Source of the DNA: Bretschneidera sinensis
Lineage: Eukaryota > Streptophyta > Magnoliopsida > Brassicales > Akaniaceae
Direction: 5' to 3'
Assembly (NCBI GenBank): GCA_023935145.1
Contig: CM043700.1
Coordinates: 23,263,501 to 23,327,500 of the forward strand
DNA length: 64,000 nt
Of this stretch, positions 24,401-35,700 are shown piece after piece. Positions within the stretch are counted from its first letter, which is position 1. Each line of letters starts with the position of its first letter. Both the position numbers and the translations under genes were made by a program. Below the pieces are notes generated by a model, which was not told where the DNA came from, made no database searches, and worked only from the letters and a program-made list of their open reading frames with translations.

Positions 24401-27400
24401 ACTATAAGCCATTCAGCTCTTATTGTACAATCCCTAGCAAAAATAGCGATTGTTGGTTACGGTGAGGATGATGTACGCCTTTCCTCAAGAATTTGTAATT
24501 GTTTTAGGTATAGTCAGAAGGATATGGATGTTAAAGGGGAGAACGATGTGTATGAATAAGATAGAACTGTAAATACAATGCACAGAAAAACACCTTTTAT
24601 TATGCTTTCTTTAATGAGAACTTTTTAATTCTTTCTTGTGTGGATTTCTGCAGGTTTATTTGCATACTGCTCCACTGTGCCACATTGGTGGTTTGTCCTC
24701 AGCCATGGCCATGCTAATGGTTGGAGCTTGCCATATCTTGATACCCAAGTTTGAAGCTGATGTAGCCCTTAAAGCCATAGAACAACACGATGTGACTTCT
24801 CTAATCACTGTCCCTGCGATAATGGCTGATCTAATTTCCTTAACTAGGTAAAGAGAGCAATCCAATTTGTCATGAGAACAAATAATATTGAGCTATATCA
24901 TTAGTAGGTGCTAGGAGACTTATATTTGACCTGTTATGCCTTAAAAATGTGTTGGAACAAATTAGTGAATGAATGAACTATCAAGGATTATCATATATAT
25001 GAGCAATCACCGGTAATAAAAAAAAATTGTTTCTTTTTCAATCATATTGCCTAGCTTAGCATAAGTGCATAACTGATTGATGCTCAAGTTATTATGCGTA
25101 GATAGGGCCATGTCTCTTTTAAATGATCCATGTAGTGCTTTGGTGCATCCTAGTGCAATTCATTAGAACGCATATGAACCACAATGCACTGCCCAAAATA
25201 GAATGTGATGATGCTACTGTGTTTATATTATATAGTAGCCAGTTGGTTCATTTTCATTTTTGGAGATATTTTGACAGGATGAAGGAATATGGAACACAAT
25301 ACGATAGTGTGAAGAAGATATTAAATGGAGGTGGGGCTATATCAAATGAGCTTATAAAAGATGCCACCAAATCCTTCCCAAGAGCTAAGCTTCTTTCAGC
25401 TTATGGTGAGTCTCGCTTTTCCTGCTTTTACTTTCACGTATGTGATCTTATACATTCTGCTATAAAATGAATTTTCATGAAACCGAAAAGGTTAGGTGTT
25501 GTTGCATAGCTACTTCAAGAGACTGACTTCTAATGGCCAGAAGGAGGATTATACACTGCCAGATAAAGATTTAAAGAACAAAATATCAAGTTGAATGATA
25601 TGTTGGCATTCACCTTTCTCTTCCTAACAGACCTCTATACGACTAGAACAATGGTTCTGCATCACCTGTTATATTTCCTTTTTAACTCCACCGCATTGCA
25701 CAGACTCCTTGTTGAAATTTATATTTAACATGTAGTAATATGCACTTACACGTAGAATTGGTAAACCAAAAAGTTACCCATTAGCAGTAAATTTGGTATA
25801 AAAAAAAAACAAGCTTGAGCATTTCGAAATTCTGCTTAGTTGGGCTTTCAAGCAGCTTGAACGTTTGCTGTACTGTTAAGATATCATATCACTTGAATTC
25901 ATAATGAGGTTATCAAGGTGAGCATGAACTTCACACATAATAAGAGGGATGTGTAATTAATCCAGAAGGGAATAACCGGAGTTTCAGTAGGATCTAAATA
26001 TATTTGTATTTCACTTTCCATGGGGTTTTACCTGTAGGATTCTAAACAACGGGACAAAACCATGTGATTTTCTTTTTTTCAGATTTCTTGTTATTCAACT
26101 TGTATCAAATTGCAGTCAATCTGACTGTTTTAGGTCGGAATGCTCATTTATTGATAAAGGTTTAGGTTGAATACTCAATCTCTATCTGTTTGCCTTTTTA
26201 GCTTAGATAGGCTATTCCTAATAAGTTGGGTTCATTAGGCTTTGAACAAGTTTGAGCTCTGTTACATGTAAACAATCTAAAGCTGAAAGAAGCTACCTGA
26301 CTTGAAATCAAGCTAAAACTACATGTTATTCAACATAGATAGCTTGCTTAAGTTCAACTCAAGCTACCACTAGCTCAGCTCTATGGAAACTGATACAGAA
26401 AATTAATTGAGTAAACAATGTAGAAATGTAGTTGAAATTAATCAAGTTATTTATATTCTTTGTGCTTCTTTCCAAACTTCTCCATTTATAAATTTTCTTA
26501 GTATTGTTCTTACTCTTCTTTCCTTTTTAATTTGTAAAGGGATGACAGAGACATGCTCTTCACTAACCTTCATGACCCTCTATGACCCAACACTGGAAGC
26601 ATCAGGCAAGGACTTGCAGATGTTTTGTACAGAAAAATTCAATTCAGTTCACCAACCACAAGGAGTTTGTGTTGGCAAGCCTGCACCACATGTTGAACTG
26701 AAGATATGTGTTGATGGCTCTTCTCATGCTGGGAGAATTTTAACCAGAGGCCCCCATGTAATGCTAAGATATTGGGATCAAATTCAAGCTAAGGCATCAG
26801 ACTCTGGCAGTGAAGATTGGCTTGACACAGGTGACATTGGAGCCATTGATAACTGTGGTAATGTATGGCTCATTGGACGAGCAAATGGTCGAATTAAGAG
26901 TGGCGGGGAGAACGTTTACCCTGAAGAGGTCAGCAGTATATGCATTTTCCTCAAAAATCTATTTGTTACTGGCAAATCATGGTGTAAGAAATGGAAAAAT
27001 TGTATGTGATGGTGAGGATGCATTACTAAATTCCTCTTTCTTTCATCGTTACATTTCTTAAAGAAGGGGAAAATAAAAAGAAAGTATTCATGTCATTAGT
27101 TGATCTCTAAATCGACAGTCTTAGCTATGACTCCAAAAGTGTAGTTGTTTGGTGCTGTAGGTGGAGGCAATTTTAATACAACACCCAGGCATTACTGCTA
27201 CTGTTGTTGTGGGAATCCCAGATGCTCGCCTAACGGAGATGGTCGTTGCTTGTATTCAATTAAGAGACAACTGGCAATGGTCTGATAACAGTTGCGAGGT
27301 CTCGGCCGGAAATATAGAGTTAATAATGTCTAGTGAGATTCTCCGGCACTATTGTAGAGAAAATGATTTAACTGGGTATTTCTTTCTGAACTTCATATTA

Positions 27401-27635
27401 ACATAACGTTGGTTGCAGAGATTCTTGCCATTTTTCTCAACTTCTTTGAATATCATCAAAAATAAAAACGTGTTTACTTTATGTACTATTTGAAATCTTT
27501 TGCAGGTTTAAAACGCCGAAGCTGTATATTTTGTGGAGGAAACCATTTCCACTCACAACAACTGGAAAAATAAGAAGAGACCAAATTCAAAGAGAAGTTA
27601 TGTCTCATCTGCAACCCTTGCCTAGCAGTCTATGA
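21497..27635 (+). CDS. AAE14: 2-succinylbenzoate-CoA ligase (acyl-activating enzyme 14), 10 exons
   Basis: Coding exons: 21497-21696, 22128-22200, 23068-23233, 23369-23467, 24375-24472, 24654-24847, 25278-25405, 26540-26928, 27161-27375, 27506-27635. Phases are continuous, junctions are GT-AG, and the product is 563 aa (Arabidopsis AAE14 is about 560). The enzyme adenylates o-succinylbenzoate and joins it to CoA, the MenE step before naphthoate ring closure in phylloquinone (vitamin K1) synthesis. ANL-family motifs are in order: the P-loop FTSGTSGRPKGVTISH spanning exons 4-5, the A5 motif SAYGMTETCSS across exons 7-8, WLDTGDIG and GRANGRIKSGGENVYPEEVE in exon 8, and the catalytic-Lys region LTTTGKIRRDQ in exon 10. 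The start context MRNYSQPHICQCL matches the known N-terminus. The C-terminal SSL is a peroxisomal PTS1-like tripeptide, also present in Arabidopsis AAE14. The gene appears intact. Introns carry a Tourist MITE and a fold-back. Confidence 0.96.
22691..22874. mobile_element. Tourist-like (PIF/Harbinger) MITE, 184 bp
   Basis: Inverted arms of about 60 bp begin GGGTACTTTTAGTT on the left and, reverse-complemented, GGGTGCGTTTAGTT on the right. They continue with a shared TTTCTTAACACTTTCTTCAA. The TSD is TTA at 22688-22690 and 22875-22877, as expected for Tourist/PIF elements. It is in intron 2 of the ligase gene. Confidence 0.85.
23721..23882. repeat. Fold-back MITE in ligase intron 4
   Basis: The left arm AACTCGTTTGCAATAAAAAA with TTGTGAAGTAAAGTTTGCAG is mirrored by the right arm CATGCTTTACTTCACAATTT and TTACTGCAGAGGAGTT. 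The arms are about 42 bp with a few mismatches. No convincing TSD was found, so superfamily is not assigned. Confidence 0.65.
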
Positions 27636-27912
27636 TAGTTTCATTTAGTTTTTCACATGCCAAATCCTAGTTTCTTTCCCTTGCTCTGAAACAAACTTAT
27701 GGAATTACATCTAATAGCTTCTATCACAAATCTACGCACAGCTAATGTTTAAGCTACACACCTGTTAATTGTTGAGAACCATTATTGTTTTGAATAAAGC
27801 AGAATACTTAAACATGTCTTTATTTTCAAAATTAATTTTTTACCTCGTTGGCATCTAAACGTGTGTATAATGGTACACGGCAGAATGGATTTGAACTATT
27901 TCCATAGGAAAG

Positions 27913-28809
27913 ATGAGTAATCTTAGTCTATTTCGATTTATTTACCTCCACCAAGAGAGCTTCTTCTTAAACAACAGAAAAATGAAATTCTTCACTCAAT
28001 CTTGGCACCCTGATTCGACCCTTCATCCAAAAGGGCTCGTAGCCATGGTTCATGGCTACACCACTGATAGCAGCTGGCTTATGGAGTTAACCGCTGTGGC
28101 TATAGCTGAAGCCGGGTTCTTGGTTTGTGCACTTGACCTACAAGGCCATGGCATATCTGATGGATTTCTTGGTCACATCCCAAACATCAAACCCATAATT
28201 CATGATTGTACACAATATTTCCAATCTGTCAGAGCAAAATACCCTAAATTGCAATCTTTTTTGTATGGTGAATCACTAAGAGGTGCGATTTCAATTCTTA
28301 TATGCTTAGAGCGAAAAAATGAATGGGACGGTTGATTTTGAATGGTTCAATGTGTGGTATTTCAGATAAGTTGAAGCCCAAATGACATTTATTAGAGAAG
28401 CTACTTCCTGTGGTAGCACTACTTGCACCCACGTGGAAAATTGTGATCGCAAAACCTGTTGGTAGCGAATCATACAAAGAGGAGTGGAAGAGAAGATTGT
28501 CAGCGAAAACCCCGAATCATCGGACCTCTGGGAAGCCGTCGGCAGCGACGGCATTGGAGTTTTAGAGGGGTTGTGAGCATATAAGGAGGCATTGCCATGA
28601 GTTAGAGGTTCCTAGCTTGCTAATGGTGCATGGAGAGGAAGATTTTGCATGCGACTCTAAGTCTGCTAGATTTGTGTATGAATCAGCTGCAAGACAAAAC
28701 ATTGAAGATTTTTCCTCGTATGTGGTATATGTTGATTGGTGAGCCAAAGGAAAAATGTGGAGCTTGTGTTTGGCACTATCTTGGCTTGCTGGGAGATAGG
28801 GCTGATTAA
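27913..28809 (+). pseudogene. Monoacylglycerol-lipase / caffeoylshikimate-esterase-like alpha/beta hydrolase, decayed
   Basis: The sequence aligns along its length with the plant MAGL-like hydrolase family: KFFTQSW, GLVAMVHGYTTDSSW, CALDLQGHGISDG, the nucleophile elbow, ALLAPTW, HELEVPSL, and an MVHGEEDFACD acid region near the end. It is broken. A one-base loss creates a stop at 28333-28335, a Trp codon reads TGA at 28383-28385, a Leu codon reads TAG near 28563, and further frame changes fall at about 28690 and 28750-28790. Two catalytic features are also altered: the elbow reads GESLRG instead of GESMGG, and the active-site His of GMWH is Tyr. The usual first exon is not found. The rest is intronless and lies 280 bp after the ligase stop. 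No intact parent copy is in the window. Confidence 0.88.
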
Positions 28810-31800
28810 AGCTAAAAGTAATGGTATAAATTAGGGTTCGGAATTCATATTCTTCTTTTTCTTTTTTAATTTTTTGAGAAAAAAATATGATCAAAACTGA
28901 CCATTTATTATTATCAACAATTATTATTTTTATTAATTCGTGAGACCCACATATTATTACTTGACAGTTTCTTTTAATAATGGATCATTTTCTTAAAGGA
29001 TAAAAAAAAAAAGATAAAGAAGAAAAGGATAAAAGTTGACAGCTTCATTGATACTTTTAATTTAATTATGATGATAGAAAGTTTGTTGGTGGTACTCTGG
29101 TACTTTTTAACAAGAAAAATGCAATTTGTTTTTCATGGTAAATAGATTTATTTAGTGGTAAAATTTATACCTAACGGAGATAAAATACATATTTTTCATC
29201 ATCAAATATAAAAAGTTATTACCAAATGAATGTATTTACTATGAAATATGTAGAAGATTTAATATTTTCTAAACACCAAGTGAGATGAAAGATTAGTGCT
29301 TTGAACTAAAAAACCACATTTCAGTCATTCAAATTTATTGAAACGACGTTGACGTATCAAACATATTTTAAACTTATGATTCACCTCAAAATATCAATTT
29401 TCATCATCTAACAACCTCAAAATAAACTTTTTTGAATAATTAAAATGTTAATTGGATATTACTTTTCACGATGACCAAAGTACTCTGAATTAGTATTAAA
29501 ATATCTCCAAATGATTATGAGAAGTCTAATAATTCTATTTATTAATTATTTATCTCAAAATTGTTTAAAACAAAAAATTTTGGGTTATTTGAATTCACAT
29601 TTTTCTAAAAAAATAAAACATGCAGTATCATTTTAATTTTTAAAATAGAAGAGTTTGTATTTGATTTTTGTTTTATAATGGTCTTTGATATTCATTTTTT
29701 TCAGATATTAGACTATTTAATTTTATAAGAAAAAACATTTTAACAAACTTTTCATATAAAATACTTAATTTTTTTATGAAGGTATTTGATTTTCATTTAT
29801 TTGAAGATGCGGTAGGCAATGATATCTTAATATTTTTTAAATATAAATATATGAAGTAAAATTTATTTTATACCATATAATGAAATATAAATCAATTTAA
29901 AATATACTTTTAACAATTTTTTGAAAAAAATAATGATAATTTTCTTTTAAAAAAACCCCTAAAAACTTATTGTTAAATATGTTTTATCCCTAATACTTAT
30001 ATATATTTTTTAAAAAGTAACATTTATGATGCCTAATGGTACTTTGGTCATTATGAAAAGTAATATCTAATTAAATTTTTTATTCTTAAAAAAAATCATT
30101 TTGAGACTATTTGATAATGAAAATTAGTGTTTTGGGGTAAATTATGAGTTTTAAAAATATTTGATATGTTAACGTTATTTCAACAAAATATTTGATATGA
30201 GTTTTGAAAAAAAAATGTTGAAAAATTATTTTATTTTTCCTTTTTTTTTCTTTAAAACTTTCAATTAAGATTTTCTAGTTAAATGACTTGTTTTAGGGTT
30301 TGAATTTGAGCAAGACAATTCGACCCAACCCAAAGTTTGAGCAAGTTAGTTACGTGTTTCTAATTCCATTTAAATTTAAGCTTTGTCATGGTTGGATTAA
30401 TTCAATCTTAACTTAATTCGTAATTATGGTTTAAATTCAAGTTTTAAATAATTATAATTTTATATATATATATATATCATGGATTTAAGATGATACATCT
30501 ATAGTTGGTTATAACTTAATTAGGTCCAAGGCATTCAATAACTCTTTAAGAAAAGCATTAAGGCTTGATAATTTCACTACACCTAAGCTTTTCTATTTCT
30601 ATCTCAGGGCTAAGATGGTATAGTTAAATGGTTATGTATGGATTTTTTAAATGAAAAACTTATAATCCCATCTAGCCCAATTAACAGTCAAACTAAATTA
30701 ACCCAAACCGAACTCAATTTTACATTGATTAAGACTAGGGTTGTTATTTAAGTGATTGCTTATGAGTTAAATTGAGTTGGGGAAAATTATTTTACGGGTT
30801 AGATTAAGATCAATCTCTATTTTTATCGTCACACTCATAACTAATTGACAAATTCCTCTCTATTTCAAAAAAGTGGTGATTTCACAGACCCGATTTTATA
30901 TGAGTTTCCACGAAATCGGAAAAATATACTAGTAATCACATAAAAATTAAATAGTAATTATTTGAAAAAAAATTAAATTTCAAAATTACTATTCAATTTT
31001 CTAATAATTATTAGTGAATTTTACTAGTTTTATGATAACTTTCATAAAACCGAGTTCATAATATCATAACTCATTTCAAAATGTCTTAAAACATGGTTTA
31101 TTATGAATGATTTTACATTCATTTAACAAAACTAACACTTGACATTTCTAATTGGATATCTATTACTTTAGAAGAAGAGTTAAAAGAAAGTAATTTATGA
31201 AAGAAAGAGAAGTTTTTTACCCTAATGATAATTTAGGATCCTTCAATTTCTTGCAGTTTACACTATCTAATTGATTCCATAGTTTGCGCAAAGGGAAGTT
31301 CTCTCATTGGTGGGCCAAATATATCAAACACTTGGTCAATGAAATGACAAAAAGAAAAGTAGAAGAAAGAAAGAAACAGTATTACTTCGTCATAGTGATT
31401 ATGATTGCTTCATAGACAATTGTTTTGGTTGTCGAGTTGGATAAACTACTTTTCTAAAGATTCTTTAATTTTGGTCAAAGTAATAGAACCAATTTTACCA
31501 ACAAATGATTCTCTTATTGGCCCACAGTCAAATGTTAGGTTTAGGTTATGTATGACCCATATAAAATACGTTCATCTACTAGTTTACAAAATACAAATTC
31601 AGAAAAATAAAATATATAAATAATTGATTTTATCATACCAATTTTTTATTCTTTTAATGTGTTTTAAGTACATCAAATGAAAAAGTTAACGAAATTAAGA
31701 TAAAAATATAATATAATAAATTAACCAAATATTAGCGAAATTTTGAAGAAATCATATATTTATTATTTATAAAAATTATTTTATTTTTTCAGTTTAATTA

Positions 31801-32700
31801 AAAAAATATCATGTGGTTGATTTCATTTTTAAAAAATACCTTAAAGTTTTTTTGATAAAAAATACCATATATCATGTTTCTGTTAGCAAAAAATACTATG
31901 TGGTATGTTTCTTAAGCAAAAAATACACTGTGATATTTTCCCTTTAGTCAACCACAATGTATTTTTGTTAACAGAAACATATTACATGATATTTTTTGCC
32001 ACAAAAAAATCAGGTTATTATCACCAAACACCCTTATATTTTATCTAGTGCCTCAATGTCTCATTTACATTTTAAAAACGATTAATTTAACATTTGCATT
32101 TTAGACATATGTTCAATAAACTCTTTTAATGATAATTTTGACGAGATTGTTATCAATACACAAAAAAATCTTTATTAAAGTTGATACCGATGTACACAAA
32201 AATGATGACAATTTTTTTTCTTATTTAATAATCAATATTTTTGTATGTGTTGATATTAATTTCGCGTGAATTATCACTCGAATGGTTTATTAGATACATG
32301 TTTAAAATACAATAGGTAAATTGATCATTTTTAAAATGTGAAGAGACATTGAAATATATAACTAAATGTAAAGATGTTTGGTAATAATAATCTAAAATTC
32401 TCAAAGCATTTTTTAAAAATAAAATCAACCATAAAATATTTTTTAATTTCATTATCTTCTTAATTCGATGATATACTTGCACGGTACTTAATATATGCGG
32501 CATAACATTGTAAAAATAAAAAAAGAATTCTACCCCATAAAAAGTGTAATGAAGGGCGTTTCTGTGAATCAACCTTACTCTGGGGTCCATTTCAATCTCT
32601 TACCCTCCCGCAGCCCCGCTTACCAAACCCCCTTCACTTCTTTCTACTATTTATCTTTTTTTTTTGTTTGTTTCTTTGCTATCTCTTAAAAAAAAAACCC
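28810..32700. other. Intergenic spacer, AT-rich
   Basis: No gene was found. 29085-29290 is an AT-rich fold-back related to the one at 3120. 29330-30195 is a copy of the element at 37920. 31800-32020 repeats the words AAAAAATAC and ATATCATGTTTCTGTTA in both orientations, suggesting another eroded inverted-repeat element. The remainder is simple AT-rich DNA. Confidence 0.45.
29330..30195. repeat. Diverged second copy of the 37920 MULE-like element
   Basis: Long stretches match the element at 37920-39067 in order and orientation: TTCATCATCTAAC..CTCAAAAT, TTAATTGGATATTACTTTTC, ATGACCAAAGTAC, AAATTGTTTAAAACA, TTATTTGAATTCA, ATGGTCTTTGAT, then the inverted counterparts ACTTTGGTCAT and TTAGTGTTTTGGGGTAAATT. 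The outermost 30-40 bp of both ends are lost or unrecognisable, and the nested MITE of the other copy is absent. Confidence 0.75.
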
Positions 32701-35700
32701 TAATAAAGCCCAAAACACTACAGAGCGACAGAGAGAATGAGGGGGAGACTTTCATCGTAGCAGCTTTTTAAATATCCAACGCTCATCTCGGGATTTTCAA
32801 AGCCTTTTCGACCGTTAATTTCTCAGTGAACTTGTAAGTTTGCTTCTATGTTTCTATTTTTGGTTATTTGAACACTTTTTTTTGTGTGTTTAGAACTCTC
32901 TTTTTTTTTTTATTTGATTTCTAATTTGGAGTGTTAATTTTAGCTTAGAAATATAATGTTAAGCTTAAATTTGAGCACTTACATTTTGTTCTGTTTTAAC
33001 TAAGAAGTCTGCTTGAGCGGTTGAGCTAATGATATTGTTTGGCTGCTGGGAAACTGGTAGGAAAGAAAAGGAAACAAACTTTGAAGTCGTTATAGTTGTT
33101 TTCTTGGTTTTAGTATATTGGAAGATAAATACAACCGATCAAATTGAGACTTTTTTAGATTTCTAAACTTCGAACTTTTTTTCCTTTCTCTTGCATTTCC
33201 CAGCAACCAACCAAAAGGAGCACAAAGGAATGTATTTTCAAGCAAAAACGAGGAGAAAAGAAAGCTATACCTAATGGTTTTTTTTTTGGCGTTTTAAGTA
33301 ACTAATCTTTTAGTGCGTGTATGTGATAATGTGATTTATTGATATTGTAGAGTATTTTTTTTGGACATTTAGCTCTTAAATTTAGTTGGGTAAAGCTATT
33401 TTTGTATGAAAATTAGATATTTTCTTAAGCTATTTATGAAATTCAAACTAAAAGGTTGCTCTTATTGGTTTCAGTGTTATTGTCAAACTAGGTGGTGGGT
33501 TTTTGAATGGCTATGGAGAATTCTCCAAACATGGAGAATTTAACGGGTACAAATGGCAACATATATACACAAGGTAATGGGTCAGCGCAGATTAGCAATA
33601 ATGTTAAAGAGAATGAGGATTTGGATATTGATTTTTTTGAGAATCTTGATTTGTATTTGGAATATATTAATGGTCGGTTGACAATTTCAAGAATGGTGAG
33701 TGACTCTGTCATCAGGGGCATGGTGAATGCAGTTGAACAGGAGGCCGCCGAGAAGATTGATAGGGAAGAATGTGAAGTGGCTAGATTGAAGGAAACATTG
33801 CATCTTTATCATGTGGGTGCAGATGAAAATGATTCTCTGGGATTACCATTGATGCACAATGACATATATTCAAGCTTTTCAGATGCTTTGGAAGAGCATA
33901 ACAGGATTAGAGAATCTTTGGGCAGCCTTAAAAATGCAGCTAAAGAGCAGTTTAAGACACTCAGGAAAGAAGTCGACAAGATTAGAGGGCTTAGTTCCAT
34001 GAGGAGGATTAATTCGGGTTCTGAGTTGGTGGGGTTGGGTGGTATTCTACAAGAGAACATTTCCAAAAACTGGATGGACATGGACATAACATTTGATTCC
34101 TTAAAAAAGACACTAGATACTTCATTCAAGTGGATGGATGATATGGTTTGCTTGTCTAAGGCATCGCTTTGGCAGTGGCAGCGGGAGCGTGAATTTCAAG
34201 AAGAAATTGAAGACATGGTGATCACAAATTGTGTTAGGAGTCTCAAGGAAGATTTTGAAGAAAAACTGTGGGATCAAAATGCTAGATTTTGTGGTAATGA
34301 AAGTTTAAACTGGCTTGAGAAGATCAAAGAGATGTCAAGTTTGCGTCAGGAATTGGATGCAATTAATAAATCATTCTCTATTCCTGAGCTTGGACAGCCA
34401 ACTTCTCATGGGTCCCTGGAGATTGTTGACGAAGGAAACAATAAAAAAATTGATCATTTACACCGCAAGGTTTCCGGAAATCATGTTTCATCATGTTCTC
34501 TTCGAGATGGAAATGGCAAGCATGAGGAGTCAGTAATCACTATGCCAGAGAATTTTGATGGTTCCCAACTAAAGCATATGAAAAAGGATGAATTGTTGAA
34601 TTACTTCAAGACTGAGATGAGTAAAATGAAGAGAAACCATGATTATGAAATGTACGAGATGACCGAAGAATTATTTAGCCTCAAGCGAGAATACTTGAAA
34701 GAAAGGAGTTCTTCTTTGCCTTTGAGGAAGGATAAGGAGCTTGACATGTTGAGGAAAAAAATCCCAGACGTCATTTTGAAATTAGATAAGATTCTTGTGG
34801 AAAATGAGAAATTGCCTGCATTTAGCAACAATGCCGGGAATCTTGGAAATTTAAAGGACAAATTGGACTCCCTTCTTTCAGAGAACCGTCAACTGAGAGA
34901 CTTGCTTATAGACAAGAAAAAGGAAGTGAATCACCTCTCCTCACTGGCTTCTGATGCTGCAGAGAAGATGTCACAGCAGTCTCTGGCTGAGGCAAATTTA
35001 TTAGAAGTGATTGGAAGTCTTGAATGTGCTGTTGAAGATGCACAAATGGAAGCTTCTATCAAGGAAGATGTGTATAAATGCCTTCTCAAGGAGTTGATTG
35101 GCCAGATCAAATTTATCACTGAAGAGTCAGATATGGAGCATGATATTATGCGCGGAGTTTATGAAATTATTTTCAAAGATATTGCTTATAAAGCTGCACC
35201 CTCCTGCAAGTGTAATTTTGAAGATACAGATATTGAGTCATTTATCATGCAAGGGTTGTGTGCAGTCATATTGAGAGAAGCCTTAAAGGACGCTGAAGAG
35301 AAACTCAGTGGCGTGAACATGAAATATATGAACGAAAATGAAATTCGAGTTTCCCTTGAAATAATTGTATTGGAAAGTGAAAGAGCTTTAAGATTGGAGG
35401 TGGCAGAGAAGGAAAGATTAAAGCAGGAGATGCTCTTACTGGAATCTTTGGTTGAAGAAAAGGAGAAGTTACTGCAGGAAGCTGAGGCTGCACTGGCTAA
35501 AGGAACTGAGCAATTTCAGTTAGCTTCTCAAGAGCTTAATGATTTAAGAGATCAAGCAAGTCAGCAACAGAGAATGATTCTGGAGAGCAGGTTAGAATCG
35601 GAAGTTATGAAGAGTAATTTAGATGAGTCACGGAAGCAAATTGAACTATTTGTGGTTGAGATACATGAATTAAAACAGAAGCTTGAGCTGACAACAAAAG

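Noticed and set aside
33809..34129. Minus-strand open frame inside the WAP exon
   Set aside because: It is a shadow of the coiled-coil coding sequence; codon usage and conservation support the plus strand only.
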